Shown here: positions 5,950-13,314 of the stretch, in pieces
Numbering within the stretch: position 1 is the first letter of the stretch
Layout of the letters: each line of letters begins with the position of its first letter
Source of the DNA: JBGTLA01 sp041744375
GTDB taxonomy: Bacteria > Actinomycetota > Acidimicrobiia > Spongiisociales > ZC4RG35
Length of the DNA stretch: 16,850 nucleotides
Assembly (NCBI GenBank): GCA_041744375.1
Contig: JBGTLA010000168.1
Coordinates: forward strand, 1 to 16,850
Direction of reading: 5' to 3'
Position numbers and translations under genes: made by a program
The notes under the pieces: generated by a model
What the model saw: only the letters and a program-made list of their open reading frames with translations
The model's database searches: none
Told to the model about the DNA's origin: nothing

Positions 5950-7731
5950 ATGATCGAATTCACCACCCTGGGCGAGGTCAGCATCGACCCCGCCGAGAAC
6001 ATGACAAGCGCCCTGTGGAAGCACGAGCAGGAACGCCCGACCCATCCCATCCTGTCTCGCCGTTTGGGCGACGAGTTCGTCCCCATCACCTACTCTGAGA
6101 TGGCGTCGCAGGTGCGACGCCTGGCGGCCGGTTTCATCGGACTCGGTCTGGAACCAGGGACCCGTATCTGCATCTTCTCACCCACCCGCTATGAGTTCAC
6201 TCTGTTGGACTACGCCATCTGGGCGGCCGGGTGTGCCACCGTCACCATCTACGAGACCTCCTCGGCCGAGCAGGTGGAGTGGATCGTGACCGACTCCGGA
6301 GCCGAGGCCGTGGTCTGCGCCGACGACAGCCTCCGCCAGGTGCTCGACAAAGCCACAATCTCCCTCGGTCGCCAGATCCACAGCTTCACCATGGACTCCG
6401 GTGGCCTCGACGCCTTGGTCGAAGCCGGGTCGGACATAACCGATGATCAGGTGATGGAGCGGGCTCGCAGCATGGGCCACGATGATCTAGCCACGTTGGT
6501 CTACACGTCTGGCACGACAGGTCGACCCAAGGGCTGTGACCTGTCGGTGGGCAACTTCGTCTGGACCGTCGAGCAGGCCATGAGCGTGCTCGGCGACATC
6601 ATCAACCCGAAGGCCTCGACTCTCATGTTCCTCCCACTGGCGCACATCTTCGCCCGAGTGGCGCAGGTCGGGTCGGTGGCCAGGGGGAACCTGCTGGCCT
6701 TCTCGACGGGGATCCCCAACCTCATGGACGAGTTGCAGATGGTCAAGCCGACATGGTTGTTCTCGGTCCCCCGCGTCTTCGAGAAGGTGTACAACGGCGC
6801 CTCCCAGAAGGCCCATGCCGAGGGCAAAGGCAAGATCTTCGACCTGGCTGCCAAGACCGCTTCCGACTGGTCCCGCCAGAGCATGGCCGGATCGGTGGGG
6901 CTCAAGACGAAGGTATTGCACGCCATCTTCGACAAGCTCGTGTACTCCAAGCTGCGCGCCGCCCTGGGAGGGCGCGTCACCCACGCCGCCAGCGGCGGCG
7001 CCGCCCTCGGCGAACGTCTCGGCCACTTTTTCAATGGCATTGGAGTGACGGTGCTCGAGGGGTACGGGCTCACCGAGAACACGGCCGTGGCCACCGTCAA
7101 CCCCCCCGACGCGCCGGTCATCGGCTCGGTCGGCAGGCCGCTGCCGGGATCGACGATCGCCATCGCCGACGACGGCGAGATCCTCATCAAGGGAGAGAAC
7201 GTCTTCCGTGGCTATTGGAACAACCCCGAGGCCACCGCCGAGGTTCTGGCAAACGGCTGGCTCCACACAGGCGACATGGGCTCACTCGAGGACGGATACC
7301 TGAGGATCACCGGACGCAAGAAGGAGCTCATCGTCACTGCCGGCGGCAAGAACGTGGCCCCGGCCGTCCTCGAAGATCGCCTCCGGGCACATCCGCTCGT
7401 GAGCCAGGCGATGGTGGTGGGCGACGATCGCCCCTTCATCGCCGCCCTCCTCACCATCGACCCCGAGGAGTATCCCCGGTGGGCCCAAGTGAACGACATC
7501 GATGCTCCTCTCTCGGAAGCCGCCTCCCATCCTTCGGTCGTGGCTGCCGTGCAGGAGGCGGTGGACAAGGCCAACGAGGCGGTGTCGCGGGCTGAGTCGA
7601 TTCGCAGCTTCGAGATCCTCGCCGAAGACTTCTCCATCGAAGGCGGGGAGCTCACACCCACCCTGAAAGTGAAGCGGGCCGTCGTCCACGAGCGCTACTC
7701 CGAAGCCATCGAGGAGCTGTACGCCAAGTAG
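5950..7731 (+). CDS. Long-chain fatty acid--CoA ligase (AMP-forming), FadD15-like
   Basis: This 593-aa enzyme of the ANL superfamily activates fatty acids to acyl-AMP and then acyl-CoA for lipid synthesis or beta-oxidation; it is cytosolic or peripheral to the membrane. The P-loop YTSGTTGRPKGC (185-196) is visible. EGYGLTEN (370-377) is followed by GWLHTGD with Asp442, and then by the hinge ITGRKKELIVTAGGKNVAP. The C-terminal block PTLKVKR holds the likely adenylation Lys (573 or 575). Length and the LPLAHIFARV block match long-chain ligases rather than acetyl-CoA synthetase. ATG at 5950 has a strong AGGAGAGGAG upstream. The frame is open for a further ~1.3 kb upstream, but that stretch is antisense to the dehydrogenase and is not part of the protein. 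The gene ends in tandem TAG TAG, 8 bp from the convergent typA stop. Chain-length preference is unknown. Confidence 0.94.
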   Translation: MIEFTTLGEVSIDPAENMTSALWKHEQERPTHPILSRRLGDEFVPITYSEMASQVRRLAAGFIGLGLEPGTRICIFSPTRYEFTLLDYAIWAAGCATVTIYETSSAEQVEWIVTDSGAEAVVCADDSLRQVLDKATISLGRQIHSFTMDSGGLDALVEAGSDITDDQVMERARSMGHDDLATLVYTSGTTGRPKGCDLSVGNFVWTVEQAMSVLGDIINPKASTLMFLPLAHIFARVAQVGSVARGNLLAFSTGIPNLMDELQMVKPTWLFSVPRVFEKVYNGASQKAHAEGKGKIFDLAAKTASDWSRQSMAGSVGLKTKVLHAIFDKLVYSKLRAALGGRVTHAASGGAALGERLGHFFNGIGVTVLEGYGLTENTAVATVNPPDAPVIGSVGRPLPGSTIAIADDGEILIKGENVFRGYWNNPEATAEVLANGWLHTGDMGSLEDGYLRITGRKKELIVTAGGKNVAPAVLEDRLRAHPLVSQAMVVGDDRPFIAALLTIDPEEYPRWAQVNDIDAPLSEAASHPSVVAAVQEAVDKANEAVSRAESIRSFEILAEDFSIEGGELTPTLKVKRAVVHERYSEAIEELYAK

Positions 7732-7739
7732 TAGGCACC

Positions 7740-9560
7740 TCAGCCCTTTCGCGCTTGGCGTCGCTGCGGCTCTCCCAGGTGGCGCTTGCGCACACGGATG
7801 GCGTCGGGGGTCACCTCCACCAGCTCGTCGTCGTCGATCCACTCGATGGCTTCTTCCAGCGTGAGGCGACGGGCCGGCTTCAGTTTGATGGCCTCGTCCG
7901 AACCGGCGGCGCGGATGTTGGTGAGTTGCTTGGCCTTGGCCGGGTTGGCGAGCATCTCGTCGGGCCGTGAGCTCTCCCCGATGACCATGCCTTCGTAGGT
8001 GGGGTCACCGGGACCGACGAACAACTCACCACGCTTCTGGAGGTTGTCGAGAGCGAAACCGGTCGCCACCCCGGTTCGGTCGGCCACCATCGCCCCGCCC
8101 ACCCGGCCTGCGATCTCCCCGGCCCACGGCATCCAGCCGTCGTGGTGCTGGTGGATGAGGGCGGTGCCTCGGGTGGCCGTCATGAGGCTGGAGCGAAAAC
8201 CGATCAGCCCCCGGGCCGGCCCGGACAGCGTCACGATCGTCCTGGCCCGATCGCCCGGATGCATGTCCTCGACCTGCGCCCGGCGAGGAGCGGCCGATTG
8301 GGTCACGGCGCCCACGTACTCGTCGGGTACGTCAACGATGGCCTTCTCGCGAGGCTCATGGAGAACTCCGTCGAGGAGGCGAGTGAGGACCTCGGGGCGG
8401 CTCACCTGGATCTCGAACCCCTCGCGTCGCATCGACTCGATCAACACGGCCAGTTGCAGCTCGCCGCGTCCGGCTACCTCGATCACGTCGGGGCTGGAGG
8501 TTTCCTCGATCCGAATGGACACGTTGCCGAGGACCTCACGGTCCAGCCGGGCCCTGATCTGACGAGAGGTGAGCTGGGACCCGGCTCGTCCGGCCATCGG
8601 AGATGTGTTGACGCCGAAGGTCATCCGCAGGACGGGCTCGTCGACCTCGAGCCGGGGCAGCGGATGGGGATCGTCGGGATCGGTGACCGTGTCACCGATC
8701 TCGACCTCCGGGAAACCCGCCAGCACGAAGAGATCGCCCGCTGCTCTCTCGGCTACCTCCACGCGACCGAGGCCGTAGAACCCGAGCAAGGTCCCGAGCC
8801 GGCGTTTGAGCACAGAACCGTCTGCCCGGGTGAGCCCCACCTGGCGGCCTGCTCGCAGGGTGCCGGCCACCACCCGGCCGATGGCGAGACGGCCGAGATA
8901 GTCGGAGGCGTCGAGGTTCGTGACGAGGGCCTGGAGGGGGCCGCCCCGGTCGCCGGTGGGGGCCGGCACCGTCTCGACGATGGCGTCGAGTACGGCCGAT
9001 AGGTCCGAATCCTCGGGCGGTATCCCGATGCCCTTCATCGAGCGGCCCTGGCGGGCGATCGACGACACGATCGGGAACTCGATGTGGTGGTCGGCGGCAT
9101 CGAGGTCGAAAAAGAGCTGGTACACCTCGTCGGCGACCTCGGTCGGACGCGCCTCCGGACGGTCGACCTTGTTGATCACCACCACCGCCGGGAGATGGCG
9201 GGCGAGCGCCTTGGAGAGAACGTATCGGGTTTGGGGCATGGGCCCCTCGGCGGCATCGACCAACAACAAGACACCGTCGACGAGAGTGAGGGCCCGCTCC
9301 ACCTCACCTCCGAAGTCGGAGTGGCCGGGAGTGTCGACCAGGTTGATCGTGACGCCTTTCCATTCGATCGAGGCCGCCTTGGCCAGAATCGTGATTCCCC
9401 GCTCCCGCTCCTGGTCGCTCGAATCCATCACCCGATCCACCCGCGTCTCGTGGTCGGCGAACACCCCGGCGGCGGACAGCATGGCATCGACGAGGGTCGT
9501 CTTGCCATGATCTACGTGCGCGATCAACGCCACGTTCCGAACGGAGGGAGGTCCCGGCAT
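7740..9560 (-). CDS. typA: Ribosome-associated translational GTPase TypA/BipA
   Basis: TypA/BipA is an EF-G-like GTPase that binds the 70S ribosome and helps 50S assembly and translation under stress or cold. From ATG at 9560 it has 606 aa, the normal size. The G motifs are all present: G1 AHVDHGKTT (14-22), G2 ERERGITI, G3 DTPGHSDF, G4 NKVDR, and a G5-like SSIAR. Domain II (LVTNLDASDYLGRLAIGRV), the EF-G-III/V-like part (GRGELQLAVLIESMRREGFE) and the TypA C-terminal domain (GPARGLIGFRSSLMT, GELFVGPGDPTYEGMVIGE) follow in order. A GTG at 9566 is also in frame, but ATG 9560 has AGGG 5 nt upstream. It lies 52 bp after the GH68 stop on the same strand and may have its own promoter. Confidence 0.96.
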   Translation of the reverse strand: MPGPPSVRNVALIAHVDHGKTTLVDAMLSAAGVFADHETRVDRVMDSSDQERERGITILAKAASIEWKGVTINLVDTPGHSDFGGEVERALTLVDGVLLLVDAAEGPMPQTRYVLSKALARHLPAVVVINKVDRPEARPTEVADEVYQLFFDLDAADHHIEFPIVSSIARQGRSMKGIGIPPEDSDLSAVLDAIVETVPAPTGDRGGPLQALVTNLDASDYLGRLAIGRVVAGTLRAGRQVGLTRADGSVLKRRLGTLLGFYGLGRVEVAERAAGDLFVLAGFPEVEIGDTVTDPDDPHPLPRLEVDEPVLRMTFGVNTSPMAGRAGSQLTSRQIRARLDREVLGNVSIRIEETSSPDVIEVAGRGELQLAVLIESMRREGFEIQVSRPEVLTRLLDGVLHEPREKAIVDVPDEYVGAVTQSAAPRRAQVEDMHPGDRARTIVTLSGPARGLIGFRSSLMTATRGTALIHQHHDGWMPWAGEIAGRVGGAMVADRTGVATGFALDNLQKRGELFVGPGDPTYEGMVIGESSRPDEMLANPAKAKQLTNIRAAGSDEAIKLKPARRLTLEEAIEWIDDDELVEVTPDAIRVRKRHLGEPQRRQARKG

Positions 9561-9569
9561 GGGCACCCT

Positions 9570-9575
9570 ATGTTA
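9570..9575 (-). promoter_or_regulatory. Candidate -10 element for typA, implying a very short leader
   Basis: TAACAT on the minus strand ends 9 bp before ATG 9560. Transcription starting 6-8 bp after it would give an mRNA beginning almost at the start codon (near-leaderless), a common arrangement in actinobacteria. The -35 region is poor (CGGACA at 15 bp spacing). Called by pattern only. Confidence 0.28.
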
Positions 9576-9612
9576 GGGGGCCCACGGGGTTGTCCGGCCG
9601 ACGGTGGCCCGA

Positions 9613-10773
9613 TCAGACCGGCCGGGGAACGTCGACCTCGCCCTCCAGCCAGGCCCGGTCGCCGTCGACACCGATCTTCAGCACCGGGGCCATCGTCCCT
9701 CCGAAGTGACCTCGAAGCGCCGCCCCGTCGGCGGCGAGCTCGTCAGGGTGACGCCCCCCCAGTCTGTAGAAGTCGACGAAGCTGACGACGCTCAGGTCGT
9801 TGAGTACCAGCCAGGAGTAGGCCTGGAAGGGCTCTTCGGGGGGATTGGAGAACACCAGGCCCGAGCCGTTGAGGGGTGTGAAGGGACCCGCCAGAGACGA
9901 GGCGACGAACCCGTAGAGGCCGGTGGGTCCGGTGACGTCGGGATGGAAGGTGCGGGCCTGGGTCGAGAAGAAGAGGTACAGGTTCCCCTGGACGACGACG
10001 AGGTGGGGGCGCTCGAGCTCGTTGTTGACCCCATCGGCGGTAATCAAGGGGTCGGCGAGCTCCCAGCCCCCGGGCTCGTCGTCGGAGGCGCGGGCGATGC
10101 CGATCACTCCGTTGAAGTCCGTGTTGGAACCGGCCTGGGAGCCGGTGAAGAGCAGATGGTCTTCGTCATCCGTCGGGCCGGTGAAGCGGAAGGGGTCGCG
10201 AAAGGCCTTGATGAACCCTGGCTCTCCTTCGGTTTCGTCGGCGCGCTGGTAACGAGTGCCGTCCGCCCCGATCAGCTCGGTGTGTGGGGACCATTCCTCC
10301 AATTGGGGAGCGTCGTCCTTCCATACCAGCTGGGTGCCGGTGGCGAAGATTCGTTGCCGGAATGTGGCGATAGCCTCGTAGCGGGACCCGGCTGCGGTGT
10401 AGGCAACCCACACTCGGCCATCTTCCACGACGGCACAACCCGCCCACTCCCTGCTGCCCGCCGAAGCTTCATCTTCGAAGAGATGACCGTGGTCAGACCA
10501 TTTTCCGGATCGATGTGAGAGAAGCCGGATACGAGCAACGTCGTGGCGAAGGCCCGGATCGCCCTGGGCCGGCGCCGACAGGGCCGCCCACAGCGACGAC
10601 CCATCAAAGGCTGCCAGCGTGCCGTCCCGGCGGCGCAACGGCCACATGTCCCACAGATCTATGCCGTCCACCAGGCGATCGGCTCGACGGATGACGGGAG
10701 CGTGGTCGCCGCCATCTTCGGCCAGCACCGCCAGGTTGTCGCGCGTCCATGCCGTCGTTCCCATTCGCCCCAT
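9613..10773 (-). CDS. GH68-family fructosyltransferase/fructan-active enzyme (levansucrase-like) without signal peptide
   Basis: GH68 enzymes cleave sucrose and either transfer fructose (levansucrase, inulosucrase) or hydrolyse it. This 386-aa protein shows the five-blade beta-propeller landmarks: LWDMWPL with nucleophile Asp42, REWAG (108-112), FRDP with the stabiliser Asp193, NNELERPH with acid/base Glu254, and GLYGFVASSLAGPFTPLNGSG followed by AYSWLVL, the blade typical of SacB. It starts MGRMGTTAWTRDN with no hydrophobic N-terminal segment, so it looks cytosolic, whereas classic levansucrases are secreted. ATG at 10773 is 18 bp after the GH32-like stop; a second ATG at 10764 is a possible alternative start, and neither has a strong ribosome site. 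Gene order suggests co-transcription with the GH32-like gene. Whether it makes polymer, oligosaccharide or free sugars cannot be decided from sequence. Confidence 0.88.
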   Translation of the reverse strand: MGRMGTTAWTRDNLAVLAEDGGDHAPVIRRADRLVDGIDLWDMWPLRRRDGTLAAFDGSSLWAALSAPAQGDPGLRHDVARIRLLSHRSGKWSDHGHLFEDEASAGSREWAGCAVVEDGRVWVAYTAAGSRYEAIATFRQRIFATGTQLVWKDDAPQLEEWSPHTELIGADGTRYQRADETEGEPGFIKAFRDPFRFTGPTDDEDHLLFTGSQAGSNTDFNGVIGIARASDDEPGGWELADPLITADGVNNELERPHLVVVQGNLYLFFSTQARTFHPDVTGPTGLYGFVASSLAGPFTPLNGSGLVFSNPPEEPFQAYSWLVLNDLSVVSFVDFYRLGGRHPDELAADGAALRGHFGGTMAPVLKIGVDGDRAWLEGEVDVPRPV

Positions 10774-10791
10774 GATGACACGGCGGTCCGG

Positions 10792-11742
10792 TCACCGAAC
10801 GCGCAGGGTCCCGTCGCAGGCGGCCTGTACCGGCCTGGGAGCCGAGATCGTTCCTAGAAAACGGCCGTCGGGCCGGTGGCGGTGCCATGCCAGGAACACC
10901 GGCTCACCGCTCGAGGTGTGATGGATTTTGCCGGCGTAGGTGGAACCATGGCTATCCGACTCGAGCACCCCGGTGCCCGCCGGATGGAATGGACCGTAGG
11001 GGGATTCACCCATCAGGTAGTAGGTGCCGGTCCCCGTCCCGCGACGACGGCGCTGCTCCGATTGGGTCTCGATGTCGCTGCAGAAGATCAAATACCAGCG
11101 GCCGCCGATCGTGACCAGTTGGGGCACCTCCATCTGGCCGAAACCCATCGGTTGTGTCACGGGGGCGAGGGCCTCCCACTCGCCCAGATCCGGGGAGCGG
11201 AGATGACCGACGACCCCTCGCTCGTCGGCGGGGCCGGTGCGCACGCGCGCGGTCACGTAGGCATGGAACGCCTCATCGGCCGGGTCCCAGAAGACCCACG
11301 GGTCACGCCAGGCTTCGTCGTGCCAGTCACCCGAAATCCAGTCTTCGTACCAGCGACGGTCTGCCTCGACCGGGGTATCGTCGCTGCGCTCCCAATGGAT
11401 CAGGTCGTCGGATACCGCCCGCCCGATCCGCTGGATCCGTCCGTCCTCGGCGCGACTCGTTCCTGTGTAGAGGAGGTGCCAGCGATCGGCGTGGCTGACG
11501 ATGCTGCCCGTCCAGGTGCTGTAGTCGTCCCATGTTCCTTCCGCTCCGGGACCCAGGGCATCGGGGAGGACCTCCCAGTCGGTGAGATCCGACGACACGG
11601 CGTGACCGATCGAAGCGTGCCAGTGCCGTAGCCCGGGGTCGCCCAGGGCAGTCGGCGCCTGAAGGTAGAAAACATGGTGATCCGGCCCGTCGTCGACGAG
11701 CCAGAAATCCCAGATCCATCGGTCGTCAAACCCCAGCGACAC
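10792..11742 (-). CDS. GH32-like (clan GH-J) glycosidase, beta-fructosidase superfamily, cytosolic
   Basis: This 316-aa single-domain five-bladed propeller enzyme shows three acidic residues in the GH-J order: Asp12 in RWIWDFWLV (nucleophile position), Asp147 in WRDPWVF (RDP motif) and Glu205 in GQMEVPQLV (acid/base position, the EC-motif equivalent). TWTGS (77-81) resembles the GH32 FSGS segment. Unlike typical GH32 enzymes (about 450-550 aa) it has no C-terminal beta-sandwich, and its nucleophile motif (WDFW) resembles the WDxW of GH68 more than the WMNDPNG of GH32. GH43-type members of the wider fold are an alternative. No signal peptide is seen. The GTG start at 11742 lies 10 bp after the antiporter stop, without a good ribosome site, so it probably depends on translation of the upstream gene. 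Likely substrates are sucrose, sucrose-phosphate or fructo-oligosaccharides; this is inference. Confidence 0.8.
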   Translation of the reverse strand: MSLGFDDRWIWDFWLVDDGPDHHVFYLQAPTALGDPGLRHWHASIGHAVSSDLTDWEVLPDALGPGAEGTWDDYSTWTGSIVSHADRWHLLYTGTSRAEDGRIQRIGRAVSDDLIHWERSDDTPVEADRRWYEDWISGDWHDEAWRDPWVFWDPADEAFHAYVTARVRTGPADERGVVGHLRSPDLGEWEALAPVTQPMGFGQMEVPQLVTIGGRWYLIFCSDIETQSEQRRRRGTGTGTYYLMGESPYGPFHPAGTGVLESDSHGSTYAGKIHHTSSGEPVFLAWHRHRPDGRFLGTISAPRPVQAACDGTLRVR

Positions 11743-11752
11743 GGCGAGGAGG

Positions 11753-13225
11753 CTACCCGGTCGCGGGCGTCTCGCCGCGCGCCCAGGCGGTGGCGTCAGC
11801 CACCCCGGCCAACTCCCGGTCGACCGCCAACATGACCACGTCGCCTTCCTCGAACACAGTCATGCCAGACGGAATGACGGTTCGATGACCACGGATCACG
11901 ATGGTCACCTGCATTCCCGGGCCGGTGGGTCTTTCGGCCAGACGGCTACCCACGAGGGGGAGGTCGGAGGTGACCACGATCTCCACCAGGTCGACATCGG
12001 CGTCATCGAGAGGCACCGCCTCGGCGATCGATCGCCAGGCGGGGCGGTCGGCGACAAGGCCGAGTCTGCGGGCGAGAGGAACGACGGTCGTCCCCTGCAG
12101 GAGCATCGACGTGACCACCACGAAAAAGACGACGTCGAAGATGGTCTCCCCGGCGGCCAGGCCCGCCGTGGCAGGAAATGTGGCCAGCACGATGGGAACG
12201 GCACCGCGCAGACCCGCCCACGACAACCAGGCCTGCTCGCGCCAGGGCAGACGAAACGGGACCAGGGACACGACCACTGCCAGGGGCCGGGACACCAACA
12301 CCAGGATGGCGGTGAGAGCCAGGCCGGCGGCGGCCACCTCCCCGAGGCGCGACGGGAAGACCAGCAGACCCAAGATGAGGAACAGGGCTATGTCGGCCCC
12401 GTTGGCCAGGCTGGCATAGAAGCTGCGGATGACCCGGCGCTGGCGGGGTACCCGGGCTCCCACGAACAGCCCGCATACGTACACCGCCAAGAAGCCGGAG
12501 GCAGACATGGACGCAGCAAGGGCATAGGTGAGTCCGGCGATACCCGACGCCAAGAGGGGGTAGAGACCCTGGGATCTCAGCCTCATGGCCAGGATCTTGC
12601 TCCCTGCCAATCCCAGCAAGGAACCAACCGCCAGACCGCCCACCAACTGGACCGTTCCGAAGACCAGCCAGTTCTGCACCGAGGAACCGTTCAGGAACGT
12701 CTCCACCAAGCCGATCGTCAGCAGGATGGCGACCGGGTCGTTGGCGCCCGACTCCACCTCGAGGACTCCGGCCAGGCGGCGGGGAAGGGGGGCCCGGCGT
12801 AGGAGGTCGAAGACGACGGCCGCATCGGTGGACGCCACCACCGCCCCGAGCAGCAGCGCCGTCTCCCAGCCGGTACCGAGCACGAAGTTGGCCCCCACCG
12901 CCGTCACCCCGGCCGTCACCACCACTCCCACGCTGGCGAGGGAGAAGCCGGGAGCACCTGTCTCGCGCAGGGCCGAAGGCTTGGTCGTCAACCCTCCCTC
13001 GAAGAGGATGATGATCAGGGCAATGACGCTGATGTCTCGAACGAGGGCAGCATCGTCGAGCGTGACGAGCCCAAGGACGTCGCTTCCGAAGAGCATCCCT
13101 ATGCCCAACGACAGGAGAGAGGCCGGGAGGCGGAGACGGTCGGAAAAACCGACCACGAGCACCCCTACCACCAGGAGAGCCGCCCCGATCAGGATGGCCC
13201 CGTCGATCGGCAGGCTCGCCGTCAT
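11753..13225 (-). CDS. CPA1-family cation/proton antiporter, NhaP2/CvrA-like, with C-terminal RCK_C (TrkA-C) domain
   Basis: This 490-aa inner-membrane antiporter exchanges K+ and/or Na+ for H+ and helps in pH and osmotic control. About 12-13 hydrophobic helices cover residues 8-390. The CPA1 transport motif ESGANDPVA (158-166, Asn162-Asp163) and the helix AGLRGAVPIVLATFP are intact, as is the early ALIIILFEGGL helix. The last ~90 residues form a soluble TrkA-C/RCK_C-like domain (VEIVVTSDLPLVGSRLAE, then GHRTVIPSGMTVFEEGDVVMLA) that in relatives binds a nucleotide or ion ligand and gates transport. The ATG at 13225 is preceded by GCGGAG at 4 nt. It is divergent from secDF and is the first gene of a minus-strand run with the two sugar enzymes. 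Ion choice cannot be read from sequence. Confidence 0.92.
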   Translation of the reverse strand: MTASLPIDGAILIGAALLVVGVLVVGFSDRLRLPASLLSLGIGMLFGSDVLGLVTLDDAALVRDISVIALIIILFEGGLTTKPSALRETGAPGFSLASVGVVVTAGVTAVGANFVLGTGWETALLLGAVVASTDAAVVFDLLRRAPLPRRLAGVLEVESGANDPVAILLTIGLVETFLNGSSVQNWLVFGTVQLVGGLAVGSLLGLAGSKILAMRLRSQGLYPLLASGIAGLTYALAASMSASGFLAVYVCGLFVGARVPRQRRVIRSFYASLANGADIALFLILGLLVFPSRLGEVAAAGLALTAILVLVSRPLAVVVSLVPFRLPWREQAWLSWAGLRGAVPIVLATFPATAGLAAGETIFDVVFFVVVTSMLLQGTTVVPLARRLGLVADRPAWRSIAEAVPLDDADVDLVEIVVTSDLPLVGSRLAERPTGPGMQVTIVIRGHRTVIPSGMTVFEEGDVVMLAVDRELAGVADATAWARGETPATG

Positions 13226-13250
13226 CGACTCCGCTCTCCGGCTGATGGTG

Positions 13251-13279
13251 TGGTCACGAAGGGAGCGTACAAGTAGTAT
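13251..13279 (+). promoter_or_regulatory. Candidate sigma-A-type promoter for secDF
   Basis: TGGTCA (13251-13256, four of six matches to TTGACA) is followed after 17 bp by TAGTAT (13274-13279, five of six matches to TATAAT). It predicts a transcription start near 13286 and a ~29-nt leader holding GGAGG (13303-13307) 7 nt before ATG 13315. It lies in the 89-bp divergent region shared with the antiporter gene. Confidence 0.42.
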
Positions 13280-13314
13280 GCGGCCCGTCCCGAACAGGCC
13301 CCGGAGGAAGAGTC

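Noticed and set aside
9578..9610. Possible terminator hairpin between GH68 and typA
   Set aside because: The arms GGGCCAC and GTGGGCCC pair only with a bulge, the loop is 18 nt and there is no U-tract.
11885..12802. Plus-strand open frame of 305 codons with Gly/Gln/His-rich product
   Set aside because: It is antisense to the antiporter and is a by-product of GC-rich codon usage.
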